A stretch of 64,000 bases of DNA from Marinifilum_A sediminis (GTDB taxonomy: Bacteria > Bacteroidota > Bacteroidia > Bacteroidales > Marinifilaceae), in the NCBI GenBank assembly GCA_947496465.1, contig CANMCX010000007.1, forward strand, positions 106,271 through 170,270, in the 5' to 3' direction. A program made the position numbers and the translations under genes. This document shows, one piece after another, positions 43,701-52,149 of the stretch (its first letter is position 1; each line of letters starts with the position of its first letter). The notes under the pieces were generated by a model. That model was not told the origin of the DNA. It saw only the letters and a program-made list of their open reading frames with translations, and made no database searches.

Positions 43701-44191
43701 AAATCACCCGAAAGGTTTACATTAAGAATTGGGAAATCTGCAAAGTCAACATCTTCAACTATAGGATCCGTATCCAAATCATCAGGCAATTCACTTAAGG
43801 ATTTATCAACCTTATCCTTAGTGTCTTGCAGAGCTTGTTTTACAGGGATATCCGTATTAAACTCAACCACAATTAAACTCATGTCTTCGTATGAAGCAGA
43901 ACTTAATTTCTTTACACCTTTTAATGATTTTAATTCCTTTTCAATTGGTCGTGTCACCAAATTCTCGATATCAATAGGAGAGTTTCCTGGATAAGGAGTA
44001 GATACCATGATATTTGGAATCACAACTTCAGGGAAATATTCCCTAGGCATACTTTGGTACGAGAACCAACCAAATACTATCAGAATAAAAGTCAGAATAA
44101 AAATGGAATTCTTGTTCTTTAAAGCTCCGAAGGTTGGTTTAAACTGCCGTTGCTGATTTTCGGCAAGTATATTGTCTTTTGTATTATCCAT
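40754..44191 (-). CDS. RND-family efflux permease (inner-membrane pump)
   Basis: 1145 residues. The usual RND plan is seen: a first helix (NSIFILTFILIVFGWFSYQSMP), a large periplasmic loop, a core helix group with GMLVDNAIVVVENVYR (conserved aspartate of the proton relay), FFPLLMWSGIMGEFMKYLP, a second periplasmic loop, and final helices (MTGIGIISLAGIVVNNGIVLVDYI, RLRPVMLTAITTVLGLFPLA). It pumps hydrophobic compounds with the adaptor and TolC partner encoded upstream. The exact substrate is unknown. It is the last gene of a tetR-tolC-MFP-RND operon. Confidence 0.95.
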   Translation of the reverse strand: MDNTKDNILAENQQRQFKPTFGALKNKNSIFILTFILIVFGWFSYQSMPREYFPEVVIPNIMVSTPYPGNSPIDIENLVTRPIEKELKSLKGVKKLSSASYEDMSLIVVEFNTDIPVKQALQDTKDKVDKSLSELPDDLDTDPIVEDVDFADFPILNVNLSGDFGLDDLKEFAEELQDKFESLPEVSEADIKGIDEREIKINADLHKMEANGVTFHDIELAIGDENVTVSAGTLITDNTRRSIRTSADYTNMQQIENTIVKVTNGRVVYLKDVAEVEDGYEELSSISRLNNHPVVSLSITKKSGENLLAATDEIYNIISQEKENGALPRGLIVTVTDDTSEDVRGQVADLENSIIMGMLLVIIVLYLFMGLRNALFSGLAIPMSMLISFIILNQIGYTVNQMILFSLILALGMLVDNAIVVVENVYRLHEEGLSKLEATKKGVSEIAGPIISSTATTLAAFFPLLMWSGIMGEFMKYLPITLIIVLASSLFVALILNPVFTASFVKIDDVNKKMNKKKFIIIASAFLIVSLPFYLMKMFGALETYLMANLLATIGIIILLNLAILKPFARWFQTVFLVVMENRYERTLRFALKGIRPFLFFAGTFLLMIGSISFYFKTNPLFVFFPDNDPKSIYVTMELPLGTDIHKTNETTQKVEYIVNKTMYPFMGIIRSISTNVGSGKGGMFSSDRAANKSLTTISFVEFKERNGVSTSEIMQELTNNFNGFIGAKIFVEKDDQGPPVGYPINVEVAGDDFEKLLIQANRVKQMLDEDRIAGVEELKLDLDQGKPEMLINIDRDKVRRFGLSTNQVARALRNSLYGLEVSKFKDGEDEYDIMLRLNDKYRYDVPALMNQKISVMSPISNQMVQVPISSVANYKYGSTYERINRIENTRVVTIYSNVKEGFNANIINTRIRELLADFEMPKGYSYKLTGEQEEQEETQAFLTQALLIALALITLILVSQFNSAIKPLIIMITVLFSTIGVFLGLGIFQMPFVILMTGIGIISLAGIVVNNGIVLVDYIDLLRKRKIEDTDMSERKYLSSAEEIDCIAQAGKTRLRPVMLTAITTVLGLFPLAVGMNFDFTTLLSEFNPHLSFGSDSTAFWGPMSWTVIFGLTVATFLTLIIAPVMFRLSTQIEHRLYDFFSKK

Positions 44192-44203
44192 AATTTCTTC
44201 GAA

Positions 44204-45325
44204 TTATTTGGTGTTGATAAGCGTTCCGTTTACAACCTGAGCAAAACCTTCGGTAATAATTTTATCTCCTAAGTTTAAACCTGATTCAACCATTGATTTG
44301 TTGTTGTAGGTTTTTGATACATTGATGTAGGTTTTTTTAGCTACAAAATGTTTTCCTTCCTTTTTCGCCAGGTACAAGTAGTTTCCTTCAAAATCTTTTT
44401 TAATTAGGATTGAAGGTACCACCATTGCATTATCAACCTCATAATCTTTGATTTTCATGATAGAAATCAGGTTTGGTTTGATCTGGTGATTTGAATTGTT
44501 TAGGTTAATTCTAACCTTAAAACTTCTGTTTCCAGGATCAATAACATTCGAAGTACGATAGATAGGAGCGGATGTAGAGAAACCAATTGCCGGGAAATCC
44601 AATAGCACAACTGCACCAGATTTGATATAGTTAAGATAAGATTCAGAAACATCGCCTTCTACGTATACTTTATCGATATTTACCAATTGAGCAAAAGGAA
44701 TAGATGGACCAGCCAATTCACCTTTCTTTTGATGAATTTCATCTACTATACCATTAAATGGAGCGGTAATAATTGCCATATCCTTTTGTGCCTGCAATGC
44801 TTCAAGGTTTCTTTCTAATGATTCCTTATTTGCTTTGGTTTGTAAATACTCAATCTCGGAACCAATTTTTTGCTTCCAAAGTCTTTCTTGTCTTTCAAAA
44901 ATAGTTGTAGACAAATCAAGATTGGTTTTTACCTCGTCAATTGTTCGCTGAATTTGAGAAGTATTCAGTCTTCCTAATACATCACCTTTTTTTACTTTTT
45001 GTCCTTCAACGACATCAATAGAAATGATATTTCCTCCAGTTTCTGGTGTAATAGTGATATTTTTATCAGCTTCAACATTACCTGTAATTTGAATGTAATG
45101 CTCAAACTTCGAAGATTTCAATTCCTCAACTACAACATTTATGGTTTGCTCGTCACCACTTTCGTTTTTAATTTCAGTTTCAAGAGCCGAAATCTTCTTT
45201 TTTAAAACTGCAAATTCAGTTTTGTATTTTTTAAGTTGTTCTTCTTTGTTCAAATCTTTTTCCGCATCTTTTGCAGAACACGCAAACAAGAGTGGAATTA
45301 TACCTGCTATGATTAACTTTTTCAT
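44204..45325 (-). CDS. RND efflux periplasmic adaptor (membrane fusion protein), lipoprotein
   Basis: 373 residues with a lipoprotein signal (lipobox LFAC, Cys16). Coiled-coil start (KKYKTEFAVLKKKISALETEI), lipoyl-like domain (GGNIISIDVVEGQKVKKGDVLGRL; ITAPFNGIVDEIHQKKGELA), hairpin, and beta-barrel (KVYVEGDVSESYLNYIKSGAVVLLDFPA). It joins the RND pump to TolC. It lies 12 bases before the permease gene and 27 bases after tolC. Confidence 0.95.
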   Translation of the reverse strand: MKKLIIAGIIPLLFACSAKDAEKDLNKEEQLKKYKTEFAVLKKKISALETEIKNESGDEQTINVVVEELKSSKFEHYIQITGNVEADKNITITPETGGNIISIDVVEGQKVKKGDVLGRLNTSQIQRTIDEVKTNLDLSTTIFERQERLWKQKIGSEIEYLQTKANKESLERNLEALQAQKDMAIITAPFNGIVDEIHQKKGELAGPSIPFAQLVNIDKVYVEGDVSESYLNYIKSGAVVLLDFPAIGFSTSAPIYRTSNVIDPGNRSFKVRINLNNSNHQIKPNLISIMKIKDYEVDNAMVVPSILIKKDFEGNYLYLAKKEGKHFVAKKTYINVSKTYNNKSMVESGLNLGDKIITEGFAQVVNGTLINTK

Positions 45326-45352
45326 TTTAGTATTTTTTGTAGGATGTTTTAT

Positions 45353-46720
45353 TTATAGTTTACCCAATGCTTTTTGGAATGCTATTTTCGAATTCAATAA
45401 CTGTAATGTTGAGTTTATATAGTTCGAATGTGAATCCAAATATTGTTTTTCATTCTCTGAAAGTTCGGTACTTGTAGAGATACCTTCATTGAATTTGATT
45501 CTTGTTCTGTCGTAAATTCTTTTCGCAATTTCGGAACCTTCACGATCGTTTTCATATTTTTCTTGCGCATTCAGTAAGTTAGAAAACGAAATACTTAAAT
45601 CTTTTTTCAGATTTTGTTCTGTCATCTGAAGATCATTTTCTAAAGCCATATATTCTATTTTTTGTTGCTTTACTTTTGATCTTCTTTTACCTGCTGAAAA
45701 AATTGGCATGCTGACCTTAACACCTAAAACAGAAGAATTAAACCAGGGAACGTTTGATTTGAAAATATTTGAATCATCGGCACTAGCGTTCTTACTATAA
45801 GTGTAAAATGCTGAGATATTTGGTAAATAATCAGCCTGCTCATTTTTTATCAATAAATCCTGAGCTTTTAGGTTTGTTGTCATGATTTTATAATCGATAT
45901 GATTGCTTACATCATAACTCGAAATTACAGGTGTTTCTGTTCTTAAAGGATCAACTAAGTTGTTTAATGAATTTGTTAACTCAATTTTATCATCAACATC
46001 AACCCCCATAGTAAATTTTAAAACTATTAAGGATGTACGAATCGCTCTTTTGGCATCTGCTAATTGAGTTTTAGAGTTGTTTAAATTCAAACGGATCTGA
46101 TCAACATCTAACTCTTCACGAAAGCCATTTTGGAAGTATGCATCAGTTTCTTTCAATAACTTTTTGTTGATATCTAGGTTTTCCTTTATGGTTTTATAAT
46201 TTTCTTCAGCTACCAACACAGTGTAATAAGCTTGAGCAACCGCATCTTTTATTTCAATCTCCGATTTTTCTTTTTGATCTTTTGATAATTGAAGATATAC
46301 TTTTGCTGCCATGGTTCCAACAATATACGATCCATCAAATATTTTCTGATTGACTGTTACACCAGCAGAACTACTATATCGCTGAGCAAACGAAACGAAC
46401 ATTGGTTCATTAGAGGTTGGTTCTCCACTCATAGCTCTAATTACATTTGCGAATTCAATTGGTAGGGGAGATTTAGTCAATTTTAAATTATTAGAATAAT
46501 CTGCATTAAAATCAATTTGTGGTAAACCGTCAGCAATGGTTTCCCAAACCTTCTTTTTTGCAACTTGTAAGTCATAGTCGGTACCTTTTACCGAGTATGA
46601 GTTTTCCAAAGCATATGCTTGTGCTTCGGTTAAAGTGAAATTAATTTTAGTCTCGTTTTGTGCTAATAGCAAATTACTAAAACCAAAATAAATCACCAGT
46701 ATTAGTAGGATGTTTTTCAT
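45353..46720 (-). CDS. TolC-family outer-membrane efflux protein
   Basis: 455 residues with a signal peptide (1-20, ending LLLAQ). Two OEP repeats with long helices are seen (LTEAQAYALENSYSVKG; KQQKIEYMALENDLQMTEQNLKKDLSISFSNLLNAQEKYENDREG; NEGISTSTELSENEKQYLDSHSNYINSTLQLLNSKIAFQKALG). It forms the outer channel for the adjacent pump. It is the second gene of the operon, 10 bases after tetR. Confidence 0.95.
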   Translation of the reverse strand: MKNILLILVIYFGFSNLLLAQNETKINFTLTEAQAYALENSYSVKGTDYDLQVAKKKVWETIADGLPQIDFNADYSNNLKLTKSPLPIEFANVIRAMSGEPTSNEPMFVSFAQRYSSSAGVTVNQKIFDGSYIVGTMAAKVYLQLSKDQKEKSEIEIKDAVAQAYYTVLVAEENYKTIKENLDINKKLLKETDAYFQNGFREELDVDQIRLNLNNSKTQLADAKRAIRTSLIVLKFTMGVDVDDKIELTNSLNNLVDPLRTETPVISSYDVSNHIDYKIMTTNLKAQDLLIKNEQADYLPNISAFYTYSKNASADDSNIFKSNVPWFNSSVLGVKVSMPIFSAGKRRSKVKQQKIEYMALENDLQMTEQNLKKDLSISFSNLLNAQEKYENDREGSEIAKRIYDRTRIKFNEGISTSTELSENEKQYLDSHSNYINSTLQLLNSKIAFQKALGKL

Positions 46721-46730
46721 TGGTAATGAT

Positions 46731-47339
46731 CTATTTAAATTTATTTTTAAAATATTTTATTCCTTCTTTGGTACAAATTCCATGTAAATGATACATGGTT
46801 AATTCTCGATGCATATCAGCATTAAATACTTCATCATCGTTGAACACCTGATATTCTGTTATGGATAGGTTTAAATAGAAACTAACCAGATTTTTACTTA
46901 TAAAATCGATGTTTAGTTCAGATCTATAGAATCCTTCTTTAACTCCTTTTTTTAGGTTGGTTAGCAATTCATTTTGAAAGCCAATTATTTTTTCCTGTTT
47001 GAAATTATTCCATATTTCAGGGTAGTATTTCTTTAAATCGTAATCTAAAGAATCACAGCGTAGCTTAATTCTCTCATTTACAAATTTGAAGAATTCAAAA
47101 TATTGATCAAGTGCATTCATTTCTTTTAATTCATCTGAATTGAAAGAGAATTCAGGATTTTGTCTTTCCCATTCGCATGCTTGAGTAACCAATTCTTTTT
47201 TGTTTGGAAAGTGTTGATATAGAGTTTTTTTAGATATGCCTAATTTTGAAGCAATATCATCCATCGTCACACTTTTAATACCATATTGGAAAAACATTTC
47301 CCAGATGTTCATTAAAATCTTTTCCTTTTGCTCATTCAT
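46731..47339 (-). CDS. TetR-family repressor of the efflux operon
   Basis: 202 residues from the ATG at 47339. An earlier ATG at 47354 lies upstream of the -7 box and so is unlikely. The helix-turn-helix is MDDIASKLGISKKTLYQHFPNKKELV. The C-terminal ligand domain is variable. It is the first gene of the operon and probably represses it through the palindrome at 47367-47398; ligand unknown. Confidence 0.93.
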   Translation of the reverse strand: MNEQKEKILMNIWEMFFQYGIKSVTMDDIASKLGISKKTLYQHFPNKKELVTQACEWERQNPEFSFNSDELKEMNALDQYFEFFKFVNERIKLRCDSLDYDLKKYYPEIWNNFKQEKIIGFQNELLTNLKKGVKEGFYRSELNIDFISKNLVSFYLNLSITEYQVFNDDEVFNADMHRELTMYHLHGICTKEGIKYFKNKFK

Positions 47340-47343
47340 ATTG

Positions 47344-47398
47344 CAAATATACATGAAGAAAAAACTTTGGAAACTTTAACCGTATTAAAAGTTTCCAA
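47344..47398 (-). promoter_or_regulatory. Promoter and TetR operator of the efflux operon
   Basis: On the minus strand TATATTTG (47344-47351) is the -7 box. The palindrome TTGGAAACTTT (47367-47377) / AAAGTTTCCAA (47388-47398) with a 10-base spacer overlaps the expected -33 area. A repressor there would block polymerase. The -7 box ends 4-5 bases before the tetR ATG, so the mRNA is probably leaderless. Confidence 0.8.
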
Positions 47399-47618
47399 TT
47401 CTGTGTTAAATTTTGTTAACATTAGTTTTGTGCGAGTGTGAATTTTCAACCAATAGTAAAAGTATACCGATAAAAACATATTGTATCAGGTAATTAGGTA
47501 ACTGTTTTAATTTTATCGGTAAATGGCGTTTAAATCTCGATTTTAATATTTGAAGAGAATTATTTTATCTCTAATAATAAAATGGTTTATTTCGTGTTAG
47601 TTATTAAAAGCGTTACAA

Positions 47619-48479
47619 ATGAAGAAAGAACTTGTTTTATTGCTAGTATTGATATTTTCATGTTCACTTATATATGGACAGGTTCCTTTAGTGGGAGGAG
47701 AAAGAATTGATTATTATAGTACCTGGACCGAACGAGGAGCTAAAGTGGTTCCAATGGGCGAAGTTCACTTGAGTGCACTTGCCATAAGCAGATATGGTAA
47801 CTATCCTAAAACAGAGATCAATTCGCAATTGCTGTTGTTTCCTTTTGCGCCTAATATTGGTTTTAAACATCAGTGGATAGGTAAAAATACCATACTATCA
47901 AGTCAGCATACTTTTTATTATCCAACTCTTGGCTTGAAGTGGATGCAAAATAGCGGCTTTAAAGATCAGATTTCTGAATCTGCTGATGTTCCTTATATCT
48001 TCACTTTTCGAAATGAGTTGATACTAAGTCATATTTTGAATCCACAGCCGGCAGATTGCTTTGTTCGCATCCCCGATTTAATAGTAACGGGTCGTATAGG
48101 CTTCGATTTTTCTTTAAAATCGGGTGATGATAACCTTCCTTTAGTGGATTATCACTTTTTATATCATCGAACGGCTTCTTATTATAAGAATCAGAAACTG
48201 TATTTTGCTGGATTGGAGTTGGCAGGAAATGTGTATCGAAATTTCAATTTTTCAATAAATGCTGATTATTACAATATTGATTTTAATGGAGAATGGGCAG
48301 TTGAGAGTCAAGGGAAAATACATTGGCATAAAAACAGTCGCTTATCTATATCGGCAGGATACAAGATGTACTATTTAGATAGCAATTATGGAACTCAGTT
48401 TTTAGCAACACCTGTTATCGATTTGGTTTTTAAACTCAACCATCGAACAAAACTACAAAATGGTTTGTTTAAAAAATAA
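47619..48479 (+). CDS. Exported beta-rich protein, possibly an outer-membrane barrel
   Basis: 286 residues with a signal peptide (1-21, ending LIYGQ). It consists of alternating strands (YYPTLGLKWMQ, IVTGRIGFDFSLKSG, QKLYFAGLELAGNVYRNFNFSINADYYNIDF, ISAGYKMYYLD), typical of small outer-membrane beta-barrels. No family is recognised. It is divergent from the efflux operon and might be co-regulated, but no second operator is seen on its side. Confidence 0.75.
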   Translation: MKKELVLLLVLIFSCSLIYGQVPLVGGERIDYYSTWTERGAKVVPMGEVHLSALAISRYGNYPKTEINSQLLLFPFAPNIGFKHQWIGKNTILSSQHTFYYPTLGLKWMQNSGFKDQISESADVPYIFTFRNELILSHILNPQPADCFVRIPDLIVTGRIGFDFSLKSGDDNLPLVDYHFLYHRTASYYKNQKLYFAGLELAGNVYRNFNFSINADYYNIDFNGEWAVESQGKIHWHKNSRLSISAGYKMYYLDSNYGTQFLATPVIDLVFKLNHRTKLQNGLFKK

Positions 48480-48501
48480 GCCGATCTGAAAAGACCGGCT
48501 T
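48478..48501 (-). terminator. Terminator of the acyl-CoA ligase gene
   Basis: 10-bp arms AAGCCGATCT and AGACCGGCTT with one mismatch and a GAAA loop; T-rich run on the minus strand. It begins within the stop codon of the convergent gene. Confidence 0.75.
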
Positions 48502-48507
48502 ACCATT

Positions 48508-50166
48508 TTACTCGTGGTACAAACTTGTGTATAAGTATCGTTTAATATTTCGTTTAGGAGTTTTCTTAAATTCTTCAGGAAACAAAATTATTCTTGAAAT
48601 TTTCATATAGGCAGGAAAATCTTTATTAATTATTTGTTTGTCTTTTTCCAATGCCGCCTGAATTTCATCTCTTGTTAAGCCTTCGGCATCACACGATTCA
48701 TAATCCGGGTATATTAAGGCAATTAGCTTGTGATCTTTGTCATCAGTAACAATTGATTCCTGAATAAAAGGCATGTTATTTAATCTGGCTTCAATTTCTT
48801 CAGGATAAATATTTTGTCCAGATGGACCTAAAAGCATGTTTTTGCTTCTTCCTTTTATATAGATGGTATCATCCTGATCGATTACTCCCAAATCGCCGGT
48901 TTTTAACCAACCATCTTTGCTTAAAGCTTCAGCTGTGGCATCAGAATTTTTGTAATAACCTTGCATTACATTATCTCCTTTCACCTGAATTTCACCTACA
49001 ACATTAAATGGATCTTTCGAATCTATTCTTACCTGCATTCTATCTACCACCTTCCCACACGAGTGAGATTGGAACTGATTACTTGGGCTGTAGCTAATTA
49101 ATGGACCACACTCGGTCATTCCATACCCGATAGTAAATGGAAATTCAATTTTTTTAAGAAAATCTTCCACTTCCTTACTTAGTGCTGCACCACCAATAAT
49201 TACTTCAATAAAATTCCCACCAAAGGTTTCAATCAGTGAAGTTCTTATTTTTTTGTAGATCTTCTTTTCTAACAAAGGAATTTTAAGCATCAGCTTTACT
49301 CTACGACTTTCAAGAACAGGAAGTATTCGTTTTTTATATATTTTTTCCATAATTAATGGAACCAAACAAATCAAACGGGGTTTTACCTCCTGAAATGCCT
49401 TGGTAATTAATTGTGGAGTTGGAACTCGTGATAAGAAAACAACATGGCAGCCACAACAAAATTCAGTTAAGAATTCGAACATGCATCCAAATACATGAGC
49501 CAATGGTAAAAATGATACGATCTTATCTTCTGGACGAAGATCAATATAATCGAATCCTATTTGTACGTTAGAATACAAACATCTGAAAGAAAGCATTACA
49601 CCTTTCGAGAAACCTGATGTTCCTGAAGTATAAGATAAAACAGCAGTATCATCTTCTTTAGGATCTGCATATTTTAAATTATCTATGTCAATAGCACTTG
49701 CTTCTGATTTTTCGCTAGCAACTTTGTGAGCTTTAACCAGCTTTTCGCATGATGAACAAAGAACTTCAAATGCGCCAAGAGAAAGAATTCCCTTTAACTT
49801 TTTCATTTTGCTATCATCAATCTTATTAAAGATGTTTTCGGTGGAAAAAAGAAGTTTGGATTCCGAATGATTGACGATATGATGTATATCACTAGAATTA
49901 AAATCAGGAAGAATGGGAACAATTATAGCTCCATAAGTGATAGTTCCCAAATAAGTAACTGCCCAATTGTTCATGTTACGACCTATAACCGCAACTTTAT
50001 CTCCTTTTTTTATTCCTAACTCTTTAAAAAGTAGATGTATCCAATGTATGCGTTGGGCAACTTCAGCGTAAGTGATTGTATCTTTTTGGTAATTCGTAAA
50101 AGCCGGAAGTTCTCGGTTTTTCTGTATTGTTTGCTGTATCGATTGTACTAACTTGTTTTGAATCAT
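48508..50166 (-). CDS. AMP-binding acyl-CoA synthetase/ligase
   Basis: 552 residues. It activates a carboxylic acid, probably a long-chain fatty acid, with ATP and CoA. The ATP loop LSYTSGTSGFSKGVMLSF, GYGMTECGPLISY, the WLKTGDLG motif, RSKNMLLGPSGQNIYPEEIE and the C-terminal lysine region KKTPKRNIKRYLY are all present. No TMP/peptide-synthetase domains are fused. It stands alone, divergent from asnS. Confidence 0.93.
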   Translation of the reverse strand: MIQNKLVQSIQQTIQKNRELPAFTNYQKDTITYAEVAQRIHWIHLLFKELGIKKGDKVAVIGRNMNNWAVTYLGTITYGAIIVPILPDFNSSDIHHIVNHSESKLLFSTENIFNKIDDSKMKKLKGILSLGAFEVLCSSCEKLVKAHKVASEKSEASAIDIDNLKYADPKEDDTAVLSYTSGTSGFSKGVMLSFRCLYSNVQIGFDYIDLRPEDKIVSFLPLAHVFGCMFEFLTEFCCGCHVVFLSRVPTPQLITKAFQEVKPRLICLVPLIMEKIYKKRILPVLESRRVKLMLKIPLLEKKIYKKIRTSLIETFGGNFIEVIIGGAALSKEVEDFLKKIEFPFTIGYGMTECGPLISYSPSNQFQSHSCGKVVDRMQVRIDSKDPFNVVGEIQVKGDNVMQGYYKNSDATAEALSKDGWLKTGDLGVIDQDDTIYIKGRSKNMLLGPSGQNIYPEEIEARLNNMPFIQESIVTDDKDHKLIALIYPDYESCDAEGLTRDEIQAALEKDKQIINKDFPAYMKISRIILFPEEFKKTPKRNIKRYLYTSLYHE

Positions 50167-50472
50167 TAATTTACTAGGTTGATGCGACCGTTAAAGATAA
50201 TAATCTTGACAAGAAAACATAAACTACACAAAGTCAATTTTGTTTAAAATTAGGCAAAGCTCTAGAAAATCAGTCAATTAATATCCTTATAAGATTCTTG
50301 AAAAAAGTAAGTAATTGAGAATTGACTTGATTAAAATTGACTTTTTGTTCACTAATTTTTCTGAATATCTGGATAATAAGTAAAGAATTAAATCCAATTT
50401 TATATTTTTGTAGCCTTGTTGTCTGATTTAAAGATCAAATAACAATTATTATCTCATTAAGTAATAATAAAA
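50167..50472. other. Divergent promoter region between the acyl-CoA ligase and asnS
   Basis: 306 AT-rich bases, no ORF. TATTTTTG at 50403-50410 fits a -7 box for asnS, about 60 bases before its ATG. Confidence 0.55.
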
Positions 50473-51918
50473 ATGGAACAGAAAAGAATTAAGATCAAAG
50501 ATCTGTTGGTTTCAAGTGAAATTGGCAGTACGGTGAATGTGAAAGGATGGGTTAGAACAAAGCGAGGTAACAAGCAAATTAATTTTGTGGCTTTAAATGA
50601 TGGTTCTACTATTCAAAATCTTCAGATTGTTGTTGATGTTCCTAATTTTAATGAGGAGGAATTAAGAAAAATAACTACAGGTGCAGCCATTTCTGTTGAT
50701 GGAGAGGTGATTGAATCACAAGGTAGTGGACAATCAGTTGAGATTGCAGCTAAAAATATTGAAGTTTTAGGTGTTGCGGACCCTGAAAAATATCCTTTAC
50801 AGCCAAAGAAACACTCTTTGGAGTTTTTAAGAGAGAAAGCACACTTGCGTTTTCGTACCAATACCTTTAGTGCAGTATTTCGTATTCGTCATGCTATGGC
50901 TTATGCTGTTCACGAATTCTTCAATAAAAAAGGATTCTTTTACATGCACACACCTTTAATTACAGGTTCGGATGCCGAAGGTGCAGGCGAAATGTTTAGA
51001 GTTTCAACATTAGATGCTAAAAATCCACCTTTAAACGAAGATGGTAGCATTAATTATAAAGAAGATTTCTTCGGAAAAGAGACAAACCTTACGGTTTCTG
51101 GACAGTTAGAAGGTGAATTGGGAGCGATGGCTTTGGGTGAGATTTACACTTTTGGTCCTACTTTTCGCGCCGAAAATTCAAATACAACTCGTCACTTGGC
51201 TGAGTTCTGGATGATTGAACCAGAAATGGCTTTCTATGATATTACTGATAACATGGATTTGGCTGAAGAATTCTTAAAGTATATGATTAAATATGCTTTA
51301 TATAACTGCATGGAAGATCTTCAATTCTTAAGCAAGAGATTGCAGGAAGAGGAAAAAGGGAAGAAAGCAGAAGATCGTTCAATGGAATTGATAGAGAAAT
51401 TGAAGTTTGTATTGGAAGACGATTTTGTTCGTTTGACTTATACAGAAGCAATTGAGATTCTTCGTAACTCTAAGCCAAACAAGAAGAAGAAATTCCAATA
51501 CCTAATTGAAGGTTGGGGAGCTGATCTTCAGTCGGAACACGAGCGTTATTTGGTTGAAAAGAAATTTAAGAAACCAGTTATCCTGATTGATTATCCGAAA
51601 GAAATCAAGTCGTTCTATATGAAACAGAATGATGATGGAAAAACTGTTGCCGCAATGGATATCTTGTTCCCAGGAATTGGTGAAATTGTTGGAGGATCGC
51701 AACGTGAGGAAGATTTGGACAAATTGGTAACTCGTATGACTGAGATGGGAGTTCCTGCTGATGAAATGGATTGGTATTTAGATACTAGAAGATTTGGATC
51801 GGCTACTCACTCTGGTTTCGGATTAGGATTTGAAAGAATGATGTTATTTGTTACCGGAATGGGTAATATTCGTGATGTAATTCCTTTCCCAAGAACCCCT
51901 AAGAATGCTGAATTTTAA
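50473..51918 (+). CDS. asnS: Asparagine--tRNA ligase
   Basis: 481 residues. An OB-fold anticodon-binding domain (VNVKGWVRTKRGNKQINFVALNDGS) is followed by the class IIb core with FFYMHTPLITGSDAEGAGEMF, motif 2 (FGPTFRAENSNTTRHLAEFWMIEPEMAF) and motif 3 (GFGLGFERMMLFVTGM). The HLAEFWMIEPE sequence distinguishes AsnS from AspS. Its terminator follows. Confidence 0.97.
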   Translation: MEQKRIKIKDLLVSSEIGSTVNVKGWVRTKRGNKQINFVALNDGSTIQNLQIVVDVPNFNEEELRKITTGAAISVDGEVIESQGSGQSVEIAAKNIEVLGVADPEKYPLQPKKHSLEFLREKAHLRFRTNTFSAVFRIRHAMAYAVHEFFNKKGFFYMHTPLITGSDAEGAGEMFRVSTLDAKNPPLNEDGSINYKEDFFGKETNLTVSGQLEGELGAMALGEIYTFGPTFRAENSNTTRHLAEFWMIEPEMAFYDITDNMDLAEEFLKYMIKYALYNCMEDLQFLSKRLQEEEKGKKAEDRSMELIEKLKFVLEDDFVRLTYTEAIEILRNSKPNKKKKFQYLIEGWGADLQSEHERYLVEKKFKKPVILIDYPKEIKSFYMKQNDDGKTVAAMDILFPGIGEIVGGSQREEDLDKLVTRMTEMGVPADEMDWYLDTRRFGSATHSGFGLGFERMMLFVTGMGNIRDVIPFPRTPKNAEF

Positions 51919-51979
51919 AATGAAATTCTAAATCTCAATTTTCAGATGAGAATATATTGAGATGATTATAATATTTGAT

Positions 51980-52007
51980 AAACCGTGTCACGCAAGTGAT
52001 GCGGTTT
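51980..52007 (+). terminator. Terminator of asnS
   Basis: 12-bp stem AAACCGTGTCAC / GTGATGCGGTTT with two wobble pairs, GCAA loop and T run. Confidence 0.9.
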
Positions 52008-52149
52008 TTTTATTTGCACTTAAGGCTTTTAGATTTATGTTTTCTTTTTGTTCATTTTCACTTTCTCCTTTTTTACTTTTGGCTTGATGTTTGTAAGTTC
52101 AGCGCAGATTATGTACCTTGCTTCATCTTAAAAAAAGAACAGAATTCGT

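Noticed and set aside
40944..43994. Several plus-strand ORFs opposite the RND permease gene
   Set aside because: The permease frame is full length with all family motifs; the opposite ORFs have no recognisable features.
47406..47420. TTAAA/TTAAC repeat as a third Pho-like box
   Set aside because: The spacing is 10 rather than 11 bases and there is no suitably placed -7 box.
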